34,175 nt of DNA from a bacterium HR37 (GCA_002898375.1 BEIN01000025.1:1-34175); one strand, 5' to 3'; numbered from the stretch's first letter, positions 1 through 7,720 are shown. The notes: generated by a model from the letters alone, not told the origin. Program-made: numbers and translations.

Positions 1-240
1 AATCCTCAAGCGTATACACCTTAAGCGCCTCACCATATGCACTTATTGCCCTCCTGCAGTTCTCAACCCTGTCCTCAACCTCAGCTAAAGTACGATAGAC
101 TATCCCAAGGTTGTTCTGTGTGGCAGCATACTGAATGGGGAAATCCTCAAGCGTATACACCTTAAGCGCCTCACCATATGCACTTATTGCCCTCCTGCAG
201 TTCTCAACCCTGTCCTCAACCTCAGCTAAAGTACGATAGA
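1..240. repeat. 99-bp perfect direct repeat (1-99 and 142-240)
   Basis: Bases 1-99 recur exactly at 142-240. The offset is 141 bp, which is one 47-codon TPR unit, so the copies are in the same reading frame of the giant repeat protein. The first copy may extend past the window edge. The identity is at DNA level including synonymous positions, so the duplication or gene conversion is recent. Confidence 0.95.
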
Positions 241-3200
241 TATCCCCAAGTTTTATGTAAACGGTTGCATTCTCTACAGGATTCTCATAAGACAACTTTA
301 AAATCTCTTCATAGGATTCAGCAGCCCTTTTTAGCTCTTTAATTCCTGCGTTTTCATCCTCCTCAACCAAACTTTCGTATATGATACCGAGTTTCTTATG
401 AACCGAGGTGTAATACAGAGGAGAGCTCTCAAGGGTATATACACTTAGAGATTCACGGTAAAACTGAGCAGCCTTTCTTAGATTCTCAACCTTATTCTCG
501 ATTTCTGCTAGATTGCAATAGATTTCCCCCAGGCTTTTACACAGGAAACCATATTCCTCAGGAAAGTCCTTTAATGTATAAACCCTTAGGGAATCAGAAA
601 AAGACTCTGCTGCCTTTTTCCAAAGTCCAATACCATCCTCCCCAAGCTGAGCAAGCTTGGTATAGATTACCCCTATTCTCTTTTTAATCCCCCCGTATTC
701 CACCGGGAATTCATCAGGCATATAAATCCTTAAAGCCTCGTTGTAGTTCTCTATAGCTATATGGTAGTTCTCTATCTTCTCTATTTCGCCTCTCTCTGCG
801 GTGTATTCGTAAATCGTTCCAAATTGCCTTTTTATGTATGCATACTCTTTTGGAAACTTCTCGGGTACAAAAAATCTAAGAGCTTCTCTGTAGTATTGCA
901 GTGCTGTTGCAAAATGTGTGATTTCCTTTTCTAATTCTCCAAGCTCTTTGTAAGCATCCCCAAGCTTCCTGTTACAGGTACTGTAATCAATAGGAGAATG
1001 TTCAAAGGTGTATATGTTTAAGGCTTCCTTGTAAGCCTCTATTGCCCTTTTGTAAATAGAAGGATCGCGTTCTAAACTGGCCAGAAAACTGTATAAGGAA
1101 CCAAGGTTTCCCTGAACAAATGCATACTCGTTTGGAAAATCTATCATCGTATAAACAGAAAGCGCATCCTCGTAAGCCTCAATTGCTTTCTTACAGTTCT
1201 CAACTCTTTCCTCCTCCGTTCCCGTATTCAGGAGAACCGTGTAAATAGCTCCGATATTATTTTTGATAACCGCATAATCCAGAGGAAAGCTCTTAGCACT
1301 GTAGACCCTAAGAGCTTCATTGTATGCAGTTATAGCCTTTGTATAGTTAAGATGGGGTTCTTCAAGCTCTGCAAGCGCCTCATAGATAATCCCCAGATTT
1401 TTCTGTAGCACTCCGTACTCACTGGGAAACCTCTCAAAGGTATAGACCTTAAGGGCTTCCATATAAGCTCGCACAGCTAACCCATACCCCTTACCTATAT
1501 CACCTTCAAACTGAGCAATAACCTCGTAAACGGAACCAAGGCTTTTATTGATGGCCGCATAATCGTCTGGATGCTCTGTAAGAGTATAAATCCTTAATGC
1601 CTCTTTATAGGCTCTTACCGCTTCGTTAAGATACTCAACCTTATCATCAAAACCCGCCAGTGCCCTATAGGTATCTGCCAGATCCTTTTGAATTGCCCCG
1701 TATTCCAGAGGGAAATCCTCAGCTGCATAGAACCTAAGAGCCTCATTGTGCGAATTAATTGCCTCAAGGCAATCCTCTAAACCACACTCTCCCATCTCCA
1801 AAAGCCTTGTGTATGCAAAACCAATGTTTTTATTTATAGATGCAAAATCTCTAGGGAACCTATCGAAGTCGTAAACCCTAAGGGCTTCCCTACCCGCCTT
1901 TATGGAATTTCTGTAGTTCTCTTTGGGACTTTCCCCCAGTTTAGCAAGTGTAGAGTATGCTGTGTTCAATCCTTTTTGGATAAAACCATAATCCAGTGGG
2001 GAATCTTCGTATTTAAGTGCTGAAACAGCTTCTTCAAAATAGTGGATGGCCTTTTTGGTATTCTCAACCCTGTTTTCCAACTCAGCCATCTGGCTGTATG
2101 CTACCCCAATGTTTCTAAATGTAGTTGCACACCTAATCGGAAAACGCCTGGGGCTTCTCACCTGAATTGATTGAAGATAGCACTCTATTGCGTTTTTTAG
2201 GTTTTCCTCTCTGTTTTCAAACTCAGAAAGAACACTGTAGGCAACCCCAAGATTGTTCTGAATAGCTCCATACTCAACAGGATACCTATCGACCGTGTAA
2301 ACCCTCAAAGCCTCCATATAAGCATCTATTGCACCCTTACAGCTTTCAACCGTTCCTATCGTAACAAGGGCATTCCCGAGATTGTTTTTAACCATAGCAT
2401 AATCAAAAGGATGGTTTTCAATCCCATAAACCCTCAAAGCCTCCATATAAGCATTCTTTGCCCTCTCACAGTTATCGATCCTACCTTCTAGCTCAGATAT
2501 ACCCCTGTAAGCATTTCCGAGATTATTCTGTGTTATTGCATAATAAAGCGGAAACTTATCTACAGACCTGATCTTTATAGCCTCTTTAAAACACTCTATT
2601 GCCTCTCTATAGCCCTTAACGCTACACGTCATTTCAGCAAGCCCGGTGTAAGTAATTCCCAAGTTGTTTAAAACCATTGCATAGTCAACAGGAAAGGAAC
2701 CGGGATTATAAACACCAAGAGCCCTTTTATAACACTCTATTGCGTTTTTTAGGTTTTCCTCTCTGTTTTCAAACTCAGAAAGAACACTGTAGGCAACCCC
2801 AAGATTGTTCTGAATAGCTCCATACTCAACAGGATACCTATCGACCGTGTAAACCCTCAAAGCCTCCATATAAGCATCTATTGCACCCTTACAGCTTTCA
2901 ACATCCCCCTTGATACCAAAGATATCCCTGTATATGTTCCCAATCATGCTCTTAACCCTTGCATAGAGCTCTGGAAACTCCTCAAACCCATACACCCTAA
3001 GAGCCTCACCATAGCAAACCAAAGACCTGTTTAAGTTCTCCTCCCTGTCCTCAAACCCCGAAAGACCCCTGTAAATATCCCCTAAACCCATCTGAATAGC
3101 TCCATACTCAACAGGATACCTATCAACCGTGTAAACCCTCAAAGCCTCCATATAAGCATCTATTGCACATTTACACAGATCCAGACTCGAGGTAGCAGAA

Positions 3201-4507
3201 AACAAACTACTGTAGAGATTGGCAGTGCTTGTATTAATAGCTCCAAAGTAAAAGGGAAAATGCTCAAGCGTATAGACTCTTAAAGCCTCTTTATAGGCTG
3301 TTATCGCTCTATTTAGGTTCTCAACCTTATCTTCTACATTCGCAAGGCTTGTGTATGCAATGCCAAGATTATACTGGGTAACCGCAAAATCCAGGGGAAA
3401 AGCCTCCAGGGTTCTTTTACCCAGTAAGCTACGATAACACTCTATAGCCTTTTTTAAGTTCTCGGTTTCGTTACCAAACGCAGCCAGATTACAGTAGGCA
3501 ACCCCAAGGTTATTCTCAACAGATACACATTCATATGGAAAGCCCCATGTGCTATATGCAGAGAGGGTATCTTCATACAATGAAATCGCCCTTCTCAGGG
3601 TTCTCTCGCTATCCGAGATCCTTAAATAGGTGTCTGCTAATCTCTTTTTTAGATGGTTTCTAAACTCAAGATCCTGTTCGGACTCAAGAATTCCTTCATA
3701 GATATCTGCTGCTTTATAACAGAGATAGGCACCGTCAGATGAATCCTTTTCGTATAGAGCCAGGTACAGGGAGGCAAGCAAGCTGTAGAGCTTGGAAGAT
3801 ACACCTATCCCAGATTCCTCAATTTTTCTTATCCTACTTACAAGACTATCTACATCTTCACTGCTAAAGGATGACAACCCAAGATAGCACTCAACAATTC
3901 TAGTTACAGGTTCTCTAAGCTCATTCAGATAGTTAGAGTCTATACCTTTAAAGAAACCAAGGCTATAATCACAGAACTTACTGCAAATTTGCGGTTTTAA
4001 ACCCTCGATTTCACGTCCAAGCCTGTTTAGTGGATGCTCCAAAGACCCTGGGTCCGCATCGGGTTTTACCACTAAATCACGTACATGGTGGCGCTCAAGC
4101 AAACGTCCGAGATAACTATTTACATAACCACCTTCCTTTGAAGATTTACCTCCGATATCGTCCGGATTATCCACAGTATCAGTTCCCTTATCACGAACTG
4201 AGATTACCAATTTATCTCTTCCCCTTAGCAATCCATAAAGATACAAGATATCGGGTTTAAAGCCATTTAGCACCAATACGCCCAACAGAGAATCACCAAT
4301 TAACTTCTCACATCTTTCCAAAAGAGAATCGTTCAAAATAGCGTTATCAAGAAGTAAAGATACCCTGAACCCATATCTTGAGAGGAATCCGTGTATTAAC
4401 CCAGCCAGATTGGCGCCTTGATCTTTGTTAAATATAACCACACAGGGAATTTCACCCTCTGTGCTTAACCTGCTGTTTATTGTTCTTACCTTATGGAACT
4501 TGTCCAT
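1..4507 (-). CDS. Giant TPR-repeat protein with TIR/Rossmann-like N-terminus (3' end outside window)
   Basis: I followed one frame from an ATG at 4507 to base 1, about 1,502 codons; most 60-base lines were translated in full and showed no stop, the last ~400 bases only in part. A GGTGAGG site lies about 12 bases upstream of the ATG. Residues 20-105 alternate beta strands and helices: a strand near 20-26, a helix, a strand near 48-54, then a block FKPDILYLYGLLRGRDK followed by a strand. This resembles the [PN]-x-[LF]-Y-E-x-G motif of TIR-like and nucleoside-deoxyribosyltransferase-like domains, but the usual Glu is Tyr. From about residue 270 onward, roughly 26 TPR-like units of 47 residues follow, with a recurring core NNLGxAY...ENLxxAIxxYxEALRVYT...FPxxYA. 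The TPR assignment is firm. The N-terminal domain is inference, and the C-terminus, which might carry an effector, is not visible. A scaffold or ligand-sensing protein is plausible. Confidence 0.85.
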   Translation of the reverse strand, partial: MDKFHKVRTINSRLSTEGEIPCVVIFNKDQGANLAGLIHGFLSRYGFRVSLLLDNAILNDSLLERCEKLIGDSLLGVLVLNGFKPDILYLYGLLRGRDKLVISVRDKGTDTVDNPDDIGGKSSKEGGYVNSYLGRLLERHHVRDLVVKPDADPGSLEHPLNRLGREIEGLKPQICSKFCDYSLGFFKGIDSNYLNELREPVTRIVECYLGLSSFSSEDVDSLVSRIRKIEESGIGVSSKLYSLLASLYLALYEKDSSDGAYLCYKAADIYEGILESEQDLEFRNHLKKRLADTYLRISDSERTLRRAISLYEDTLSAYSTWGFPYECVSVENNLGVAYCNLAAFGNETENLKKAIECYRSLLGKRTLEAFPLDFAVTQYNLGIAYTSLANVEDKVENLNRAITAYKEALRVYTLEHFPFYFGAINTSTANLYSSLFSATSSLDLCKCAIDAYMEALRVYTVDRYPVEYGAIQMGLGDIYRGLSGFEDREENLNRSLVCYGEALRVYGFEEFPELYARVKSMIGNIYRDIFGIKGDVESCKGAIDAYMEALRVYTVDRYPVEYGAIQNNLGVAYSVLSEFENREENLKNAIECYKRALGVYNPGSFPVDYAMVLNNLGITYTGLAEMTCSVKGYREAIECFKEAIKIRSVDKFPLYYAITQNNLGNAYRGISELEGRIDNCERAKNAYMEALRVYGIENHPFDYAMVKNNLGNALVTIGTVESCKGAIDAYMEALRVYTVDRYPVEYGAIQNNLGVAYSVLSEFENREENLKNAIECYLQSIQVRSPRRFPIRCATTFRNIGVAYSQMAELENRVENTKKAIHYFEEAVSALKYEDSPLDYGFIQKGLNTAYSTLAKLGESPKENYRNSIKAGREALRVYDFDRFPRDFASINKNIGFAYTRLLEMGECGLEDCLEAINSHNEALRFYAAEDFPLEYGAIQKDLADTYRALAGFDDKVEYLNEAVRAYKEALRIYTLTEHPDDYAAINKSLGSVYEVIAQFEGDIGKGYGLAVRAYMEALKVYTFERFPSEYGVLQKNLGIIYEALAELEEPHLNYTKAITAYNEALRVYSAKSFPLDYAVIKNNIGAIYTVLLNTGTEEERVENCKKAIEAYEDALSVYTMIDFPNEYAFVQGNLGSLYSFLASLERDPSIYKRAIEAYKEALNIYTFEHSPIDYSTCNRKLGDAYKELGELEKEITHFATALQYYREALRFFVPEKFPKEYAYIKRQFGTIYEYTAERGEIEKIENYHIAIENYNEALRIYMPDEFPVEYGGIKKRIGVIYTKLAQLGEDGIGLWKKAAESFSDSLRVYTLKDFPEEYGFLCKSLGEIYCNLAEIENKVENLRKAAQFYRESLSVYTLESSPLYYTSVHKKLGIIYESLVEEDENAGIKELKRAAESYEEILKLSYENPVENATVYIKLGDIYRTLAEVEDRVENCRRAISAYGEALKVYTLEDFPIQYAATQNNLGIVYRTLAEVEDRVENCRRAISAYGEALKVYTLED
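2181..2350. repeat. 170-bp perfect direct repeat, copy 1
   Basis: This stretch is identical to 2733-2902, 552 bp away. 552 is a multiple of 3, so the reading frame is preserved, but it is not an exact multiple of the 141-bp unit. It encodes parts of two neighbouring TPR units. A third, slightly diverged copy of its right half lies near 3092-3175. Confidence 0.95.
2733..2902. repeat. 170-bp perfect direct repeat, copy 2
   Basis: Exact copy of 2181-2350 in the same orientation and frame inside the TPR gene. Identity ends abruptly on both sides (g/a on the left, c/a on the right), as expected for a gene-conversion tract or segmental duplication. Confidence 0.95.
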
Positions 4508-4529
4508 AGAAACCACAAAACCTCACCCT

Positions 4530-4545
4530 ACAGAGATTTCTCTGT
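4530..4545. promoter_or_regulatory. Palindrome ACAGAGA-TT-TCTCTGT upstream of the TPR gene
   Basis: A 7-bp perfect inverted repeat with a 2-base centre sits 23 bases upstream of the TPR gene ATG, in the 98-bp gap after sodC. It could be an operator or a small hairpin in the leader. No run of T follows in the sodC direction of reading, so a terminator is less likely. Function is not known. Confidence 0.3.
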
Positions 4546-4605
4546 AATTATTTGGCCAGTTACGGTTATATGTCAATACACAGGGGATTATCTAAGGAAG
4601 ACGAC

Positions 4606-5121
4606 CTACCTTTTTATAACACCACAGGCCAGACGCTCACCTGAGTTCCCAGAAGGATCCGACACATAATCATCCGGGCCCGAATGAATCACAAGAGAGG
4701 TTCCCCCCTCACGAAACAAAGAGTTCTTACCGCTTCCCAGTGTAACAAGTGGAGCAGTTACAACAGCTGTTGCTTCCCCGTTAGGACCTACCAAAAGGTT
4801 TGGAAGGTCTCCTGCGTGTGGACCATCTGGATTCTTAAGACCATGTTTCTTACCGTAAGGATTAAAGTGGCCACCTGCTGATTTAAAGTCAGGACCACTA
4901 CACTTTCCATACTCATGTATGTGAAATCCATGAAGACCTGATGGAAGGTTATAGACCTGTATTGCAATTCTTACCCCATCTGAACTCTCCATAAGAGTTG
5001 CAATCCCAATCTTTTCTCCTTTTGGGTTATAAATCTCCGCAGTGGCAATCCTAGGTTCAGATACTGCATTTGAACCTATAAGAAGCAGAAAGAAAAAAGA
5101 TATAGCAACTAAATACCTCAA
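4606..5121 (-). CDS. sodC: Cu-Zn superoxide dismutase, secreted
   Basis: Dismutates superoxide in the periplasm or envelope. The 171-residue protein starts with a signal peptide (charged MRY, then a hydrophobic run to about residue 17, cleavage near SNAVSEP). The copper and zinc ligands are visible: H67 and H69 in GFHIHEYG, H85 in AGGHFNP, H93, H102 and D105 in GPHAGDL, and H146 in VIHSGPDD. C74 and C166 fit the conserved disulfide. The start is a TTG at 5121, chosen because AAAGGAGGG lies 8 bases upstream. The 59-bp gap to the preceding gene leaves room for its own promoter, though it could be read through from the small membrane-protein operon. Confidence 0.95.
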   Translation of the reverse strand: MRYLVAISFFFLLLIGSNAVSEPRIATAEIYNPKGEKIGIATLMESSDGVRIAIQVYNLPSGLHGFHIHEYGKCSGPDFKSAGGHFNPYGKKHGLKNPDGPHAGDLPNLLVGPNGEATAVVTAPLVTLGSGKNSLFREGGTSLVIHSGPDDYVSDPSGNSGERLACGVIKR

Positions 5122-5180
5122 CTTCTAACCCTCCTTTGCAATCTGAGTTTGTTCGTTCTACTATCCGTATTTAAATAATA

Positions 5181-5522
5181 CTATCTTACACCTTGGACAA
5201 TGCAACCCGGGAAGATTGGAACGATTAAATTAAGAGGAAGAAAACGCCTAACACAAGTTGTTCTTTTACCAAAGACTACCTCTACTACGTAATCACTACT
5301 AACCAATCCAAACATATCCGGAAGAGGTAACAGCTTCTTTTTGTAAAGCTTCCTGTCCGTAATCCTGGCTTCCTCTACCACTCCACCGGAAACAAGCTTA
5401 CTCCAGTAGATATAGCTACTAAAGGCTTTAAAAATAAAAAAGCCAACTGCAGCACCCAGAACGATAAGTCCTAAAGCCAAAAATCTACTGTGTACTTTAT
5501 AATCTGAACCCACACCAGGCAT
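5181..5522 (-). CDS. Small membrane protein, unrecognised
   Basis: A 113-residue protein with a short soluble N-terminus, one strong hydrophobic segment at about residues 13-32, a basic/polar middle, and a second moderately hydrophobic stretch near the C-terminus (LNLIVPIFPGCIVQG). I recognise no family. The ATG at 5522 lies 4 bases past the stop of the upstream DUF2752 gene, so both are probably translated from one mRNA together with the DUF4234 gene. Its partner genes are also small integral membrane proteins of unknown function, so an envelope role is the only inference. Confidence 0.65.
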   Translation of the reverse strand: MPGVGSDYKVHSRFLALGLIVLGAAVGFFIFKAFSSYIYWSKLVSGGVVEEARITDRKLYKKKLLPLPDMFGLVSSDYVVEVVFGKRTTCVRRFLPLNLIVPIFPGCIVQGVR

Positions 5523-5526
5523 GATC

Positions 5527-5925
5527 TCACGCAGATAGTACCCTTGTTAATAACCACCAAAATATTATAACAACAATAAGAACCACTGAAAGATAAAACT
5601 TTATATCCCTAATATCCCTAGACAGAGGTATCCTGAGTTTAACGGCAGAGGCAACAAAGTAGAGGAAAAGAGGTACGCTAAAAGGATTTAGCTTAATGGC
5701 CAGAGAAACATCAAACTCAGCCAGTGCAAGAAAAGCCCGGGTCATCCCACATCCCGGACATGAAATGCCGGTAAGCAACCTAAAAGGACAGAAAACAGGT
5801 AAGAATTCACCAATAGCATCCTTTGATACACCAAACATATGGATCGTAAAAGATGCAATAAGCCACAAAAGCAAAATTACAGAGCTAAAACTTAAATACT
5901 CCTTATATCCCTTAAATTTACACAT
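5527..5925 (-). CDS. DUF2752 family membrane protein
   Basis: A 132-residue protein with about three hydrophobic segments (residues 10-32, 75-97, 107-128). Near residue 46-63 it carries the diagnostic block CPFRLLTGISCPGCGMTRA, i.e. C-P-x4-T-G-x2-C-P-x-C-G-x-T-R, which defines DUF2752. Biochemical role is unknown; the conserved cysteines may bind metal or form disulfides. It is the middle gene of a three-gene minus-strand set, separated from the DUF4234 gene by 2 bases. Confidence 0.85.
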   Translation of the reverse strand: MCKFKGYKEYLSFSSVILLLWLIASFTIHMFGVSKDAIGEFLPVFCPFRLLTGISCPGCGMTRAFLALAEFDVSLAIKLNPFSVPLFLYFVASAVKLRIPLSRDIRDIKFYLSVVLIVVIIFWWLLTRVLSA

Positions 5926-5927
5926 CT

Positions 5928-6332
5928 TTAACCAACATCTTTTAAAGCCTTCTCAACTAGCATATTTATCTCTCTTTGCTGAATTGCATCCGCAACTATA
6001 CTTAATCCAACAATTGCAAGAATCACACTTATCGTTGGAAGAGAACCGCTTCTCGTTACAGCAAACCTTTCCTGCAACGTTTCAATCTCTCTGCCTACAA
6101 CATACTCATAGTAGATGTGATAGATACCACATGTAAGAACAGAGAGTATTAACCACCTGATAAAAGAAAGCCTTTCCTCCCCTAACAGGGTATTTACGGC
6201 TCTTATCTGTCTGTACTGCCAGAAAAGGTTATATATTCCGCAGGTAAGGATAGAAAGAACTACATCCCAGGCAATACTGCTCTTAAATCCCTCCAGCTCA
6301 CCCCTGGTAAAATGGTAAGCACCTTTACTCAT
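5928..6332 (-). CDS. DUF4234 family membrane protein
   Basis: A 134-residue integral membrane protein. The two WDVVLSILTCGIYNLFW / WLILSVLTCGIYHIYY half-repeats are the tandem motif typical of DUF4234 (L-T-C-G-I-Y followed by aromatic residues), and a third hydrophobic helix lies at about residues 101-116. Function of the family is unknown. It is the first gene of the set that continues into DUF2752 and the 113-residue protein. The ATG at 6332 has only a weak ribosome binding site. Confidence 0.85.
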   Translation of the reverse strand: MSKGAYHFTRGELEGFKSSIAWDVVLSILTCGIYNLFWQYRQIRAVNTLLGEERLSFIRWLILSVLTCGIYHIYYEYVVGREIETLQERFAVTRSGSLPTISVILAIVGLSIVADAIQQREINMLVEKALKDVG

Positions 6333-6375
6333 GAACTCTGAAAAGTTAACCCTTCATAACGGTATTTTCAACCCC

Positions 6376-6423
6376 TAACTGTGTAAAATCATACATCGTA
6401 CACAGTGTGCTATTACACAGTTA
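6376..6423. promoter_or_regulatory. 11-bp inverted repeat TAACTGTGTAA ... TTACACAGTTA
   Basis: Perfect 11-bp arms at 6376-6386 and 6413-6423, separated by 26 bp, lie in the 219-bp gap between the divergent DUF4234 gene and the small secreted peptide gene. An extra CACAGTGTG sits between the arms. The layout suits a dimeric regulator with two sites, or a long hairpin. No protein can be assigned. Confidence 0.4.
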
Positions 6424-6508
6424 ATAGTGAAATGCAAACCAAGGTTCCAAAAATCCCCAATAAGTAGCTATTTCCCTATGTGTAAGTATTCCGGCACATA
6501 AATTGCAT

Positions 6509-6528
6509 ATTTAATTTAAAAATTAAAT
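6509..6528. promoter_or_regulatory. AT-only inverted repeat just upstream of small secreted peptide gene
   Basis: ATTTAATTT and AAATTAAAT form a perfect 9-bp inverted repeat with a 2-base centre, ending about 23 bases before the ATG at 6552. TTGCAT at 6504-6509 could act as a -35 hexamer running into it. It may be promoter, operator or AT-rich upstream element; the sequence alone does not decide. Confidence 0.3.
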
Positions 6529-6551
6529 TCCCATAAAGGAGGTCATAACAA

Positions 6552-6713
6552 ATGAGAGTGCTTGCCATGCTGTTATTACTGCTTCTCTCAGTTTCTTTCG
6601 TAGAGAGAATGGCCTTTGTTCCTTTCTTTACCACCCAGGCCGTAGCTTCCGAGCACGAAGAAGGAACAGAACCAGCTCCAACACCTGAGCCTGAAGAAGA
6701 GCCTGCAAACTAA
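6552..6713 (+). CDS. 53-residue secreted acidic, proline-rich peptide
   Basis: An ATG at 6552 is preceded by a near-ideal AGGAGGT 8 bases upstream and is followed by 53 codons and TAA. The product has a hydrophobic leucine-rich N-terminus (residues 4-15) and an AVA|SE signal-peptidase site near residue 32. That leaves a mature tail of only about 21 residues, almost all Glu, Pro, Thr and Ala. A strong terminator follows 19 bases after the stop, so this is a self-contained transcription unit. I recognise no family. A longer hydrophobic block at 21-27 also allows membrane retention. Confidence rests on ribosome binding site, signal peptide and terminator agreeing. Confidence 0.65.
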   Translation: MRVLAMLLLLLLSVSFVERMAFVPFFTTQAVASEHEEGTEPAPTPEPEEEPAN

Positions 6714-6731
6714 AGAAGAATAAAACCAACC

Positions 6732-6760
6732 GGAGGAGGTTTCTTCAAACCTCCTCCTTT
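6732..6760 (+). terminator. Rho-independent terminator
   Basis: GGAGGAGGTTT (6732-6742), loop CTTC, AAACCTCCTCC (6747-6757): an 11-bp perfect stem followed by a short T run. It lies directly after the small secreted peptide gene. Confidence 0.85.
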
Positions 6761-6779
6761 ACTTAGGATCCCTTCCTGT

Positions 6780-6795
6780 CCTGCTTCAAAGCAGG
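6780..6795. terminator. Second short hairpin
   Basis: CCTGCTT-CA-AAGCAGG followed by TTTACTGTTTA. It could be a backup terminator behind the strong one at 6732, or part of the leader of the crotonase gene. Weak stem length and broken T tract. Confidence 0.35.
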
Positions 6796-6827
6796 TTTAC
6801 TGTTTACTGCTAGTTATACTAGGCAAG

Positions 6828-6855
6828 TGTGTTTTTAACACATTACGGTTATAAT
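6828..6855 (+). promoter_or_regulatory. Promoter -10 with operator-like palindrome for the crotonase gene
   Basis: A perfect TATAAT lies at 6850-6855, 31 bases before the ATG at 6887. At 6828-6842, over the expected -35 position, is TGTGTT-TTT-AACACA, a 6-bp inverted repeat with a 3-base centre. No good -35 hexamer is visible, so the promoter may need an activator, or the palindrome may bind a repressor. Confidence 0.5.
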
Positions 6856-6886
6856 GTTTAAAATCCCTCTAAAAGGAAATCAATGA

Positions 6887-7720
6887 ATGGTAAAGAAACA
6901 AAACACTAAAAGCCGTTTTAAAAAAGACACCCAGTCTAAATTTGAAGACATCCTATATGAGAAAAAAGACAGGGTAGCCCGTGTGACCATAAACCGCCCC
7001 AAGGTGCGTAATGCCCTTCGTACCAAAACACGCAAAGAGCTTGCAGTTGCAATAGAAGATGCATGGCTTGATGACAACATAGGGGTAATAGTAATTACGG
7101 GGGCAGGAGACAGAGCCTTTTCTGCAGGTGGAGACCTTTCATGGATAGTAGACCCTAAAAAGAAGGTGGATTCACATTTTATGCTTGCCCACTACCGACT
7201 TGCCACGGCGATGAGGTGCTGTGGTAAACCAATTATTGCCAGGGTAAATGGATACTGTATAGGCGGAGGCAACGAGCTTAACATGCTCTGTGATTTAACA
7301 ATCGCCTCAGAAGACTCCATATTCGGGCAGGCAGGACCACTTGTAGGAAGCGTTCCCATCTGGTATGGGATGCAAATGCTATTTTTCTCGGTAGGGGATA
7401 AAAAAGCAAGGGAGATAGTTTACCTGTGTAACCGCTACACGGCAAAGGAAGCAGAACAACTTGGATGGGTAAACAAGGTTGTACCAAAGGAAAGGTTAGA
7501 TGAGGAAGTTGACTCATGGTGTAGAAGGCTTCTTGAGATGAGCCCCCAATCCCTTAGAATCGCAAAGTTTCAGCTAAATTTTGTATCCGATATGGCTTTT
7601 CCACAGATTACCCACGGGCTTGAGCTGGCAAGGTTCTTCTTTAAATCACCAGAGATGATAGAAGGAGCCACTGCTTTTCTGGAGAAAAGAAAACCCGATT
7701 TCTACAAGGTAAAGACCTAG
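6887..7720 (+). CDS. Crotonase-fold enoyl-CoA hydratase/isomerase, MenB/BadI-like
   Basis: A 277-residue acyl-CoA enzyme close in layout to 1,4-dihydroxy-2-naphthoyl-CoA synthase (MenB) and 2-ketocyclohexanecarboxyl-CoA hydrolase (BadI). It has FEDILYE near the start, the first oxyanion-hole block GAGDRAFSAGGDL, the second block GYCIGGGNELNMLCDLTIAS, FGQAGPLVGS, then KKAREI and a C-terminal EKRKPDF. In MenB and BadI the GS is followed by a short stretch with a conserved Asp (GSFD, GSVD); here it reads GSVPIW, so that Asp is absent and the true reaction may differ. The ATG at 6887 follows AAAAGGAAAT; an out-of-frame ATG lies 4 bases earlier. No other menaquinone or benzoate-pathway genes are adjacent. 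Fold is certain, substrate is not. Confidence 0.85.
   Translation: MVKKQNTKSRFKKDTQSKFEDILYEKKDRVARVTINRPKVRNALRTKTRKELAVAIEDAWLDDNIGVIVITGAGDRAFSAGGDLSWIVDPKKKVDSHFMLAHYRLATAMRCCGKPIIARVNGYCIGGGNELNMLCDLTIASEDSIFGQAGPLVGSVPIWYGMQMLFFSVGDKKAREIVYLCNRYTAKEAEQLGWVNKVVPKERLDEEVDSWCRRLLEMSPQSLRIAKFQLNFVSDMAFPQITHGLELARFFFKSPEMIEGATAFLEKRKPDFYKVKT

Noticed and set aside
1-4000. CRISPR-like or non-coding repeat array
   Set aside because: The periodicity is 141 bp with an open frame throughout and TPR consensus at protein level; there are no short constant repeats with unique spacers.
4030-4260. 76-residue plus-strand frame
   Set aside because: It lies opposite the N-terminal part of the giant TPR protein, has low-complexity aromatic/proline composition and no ribosome binding site.
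5696-6136. 146-residue plus-strand frame
   Set aside because: Antisense to the DUF2752 and DUF4234 genes, both recognisable families; the frame has no motif or start signal.
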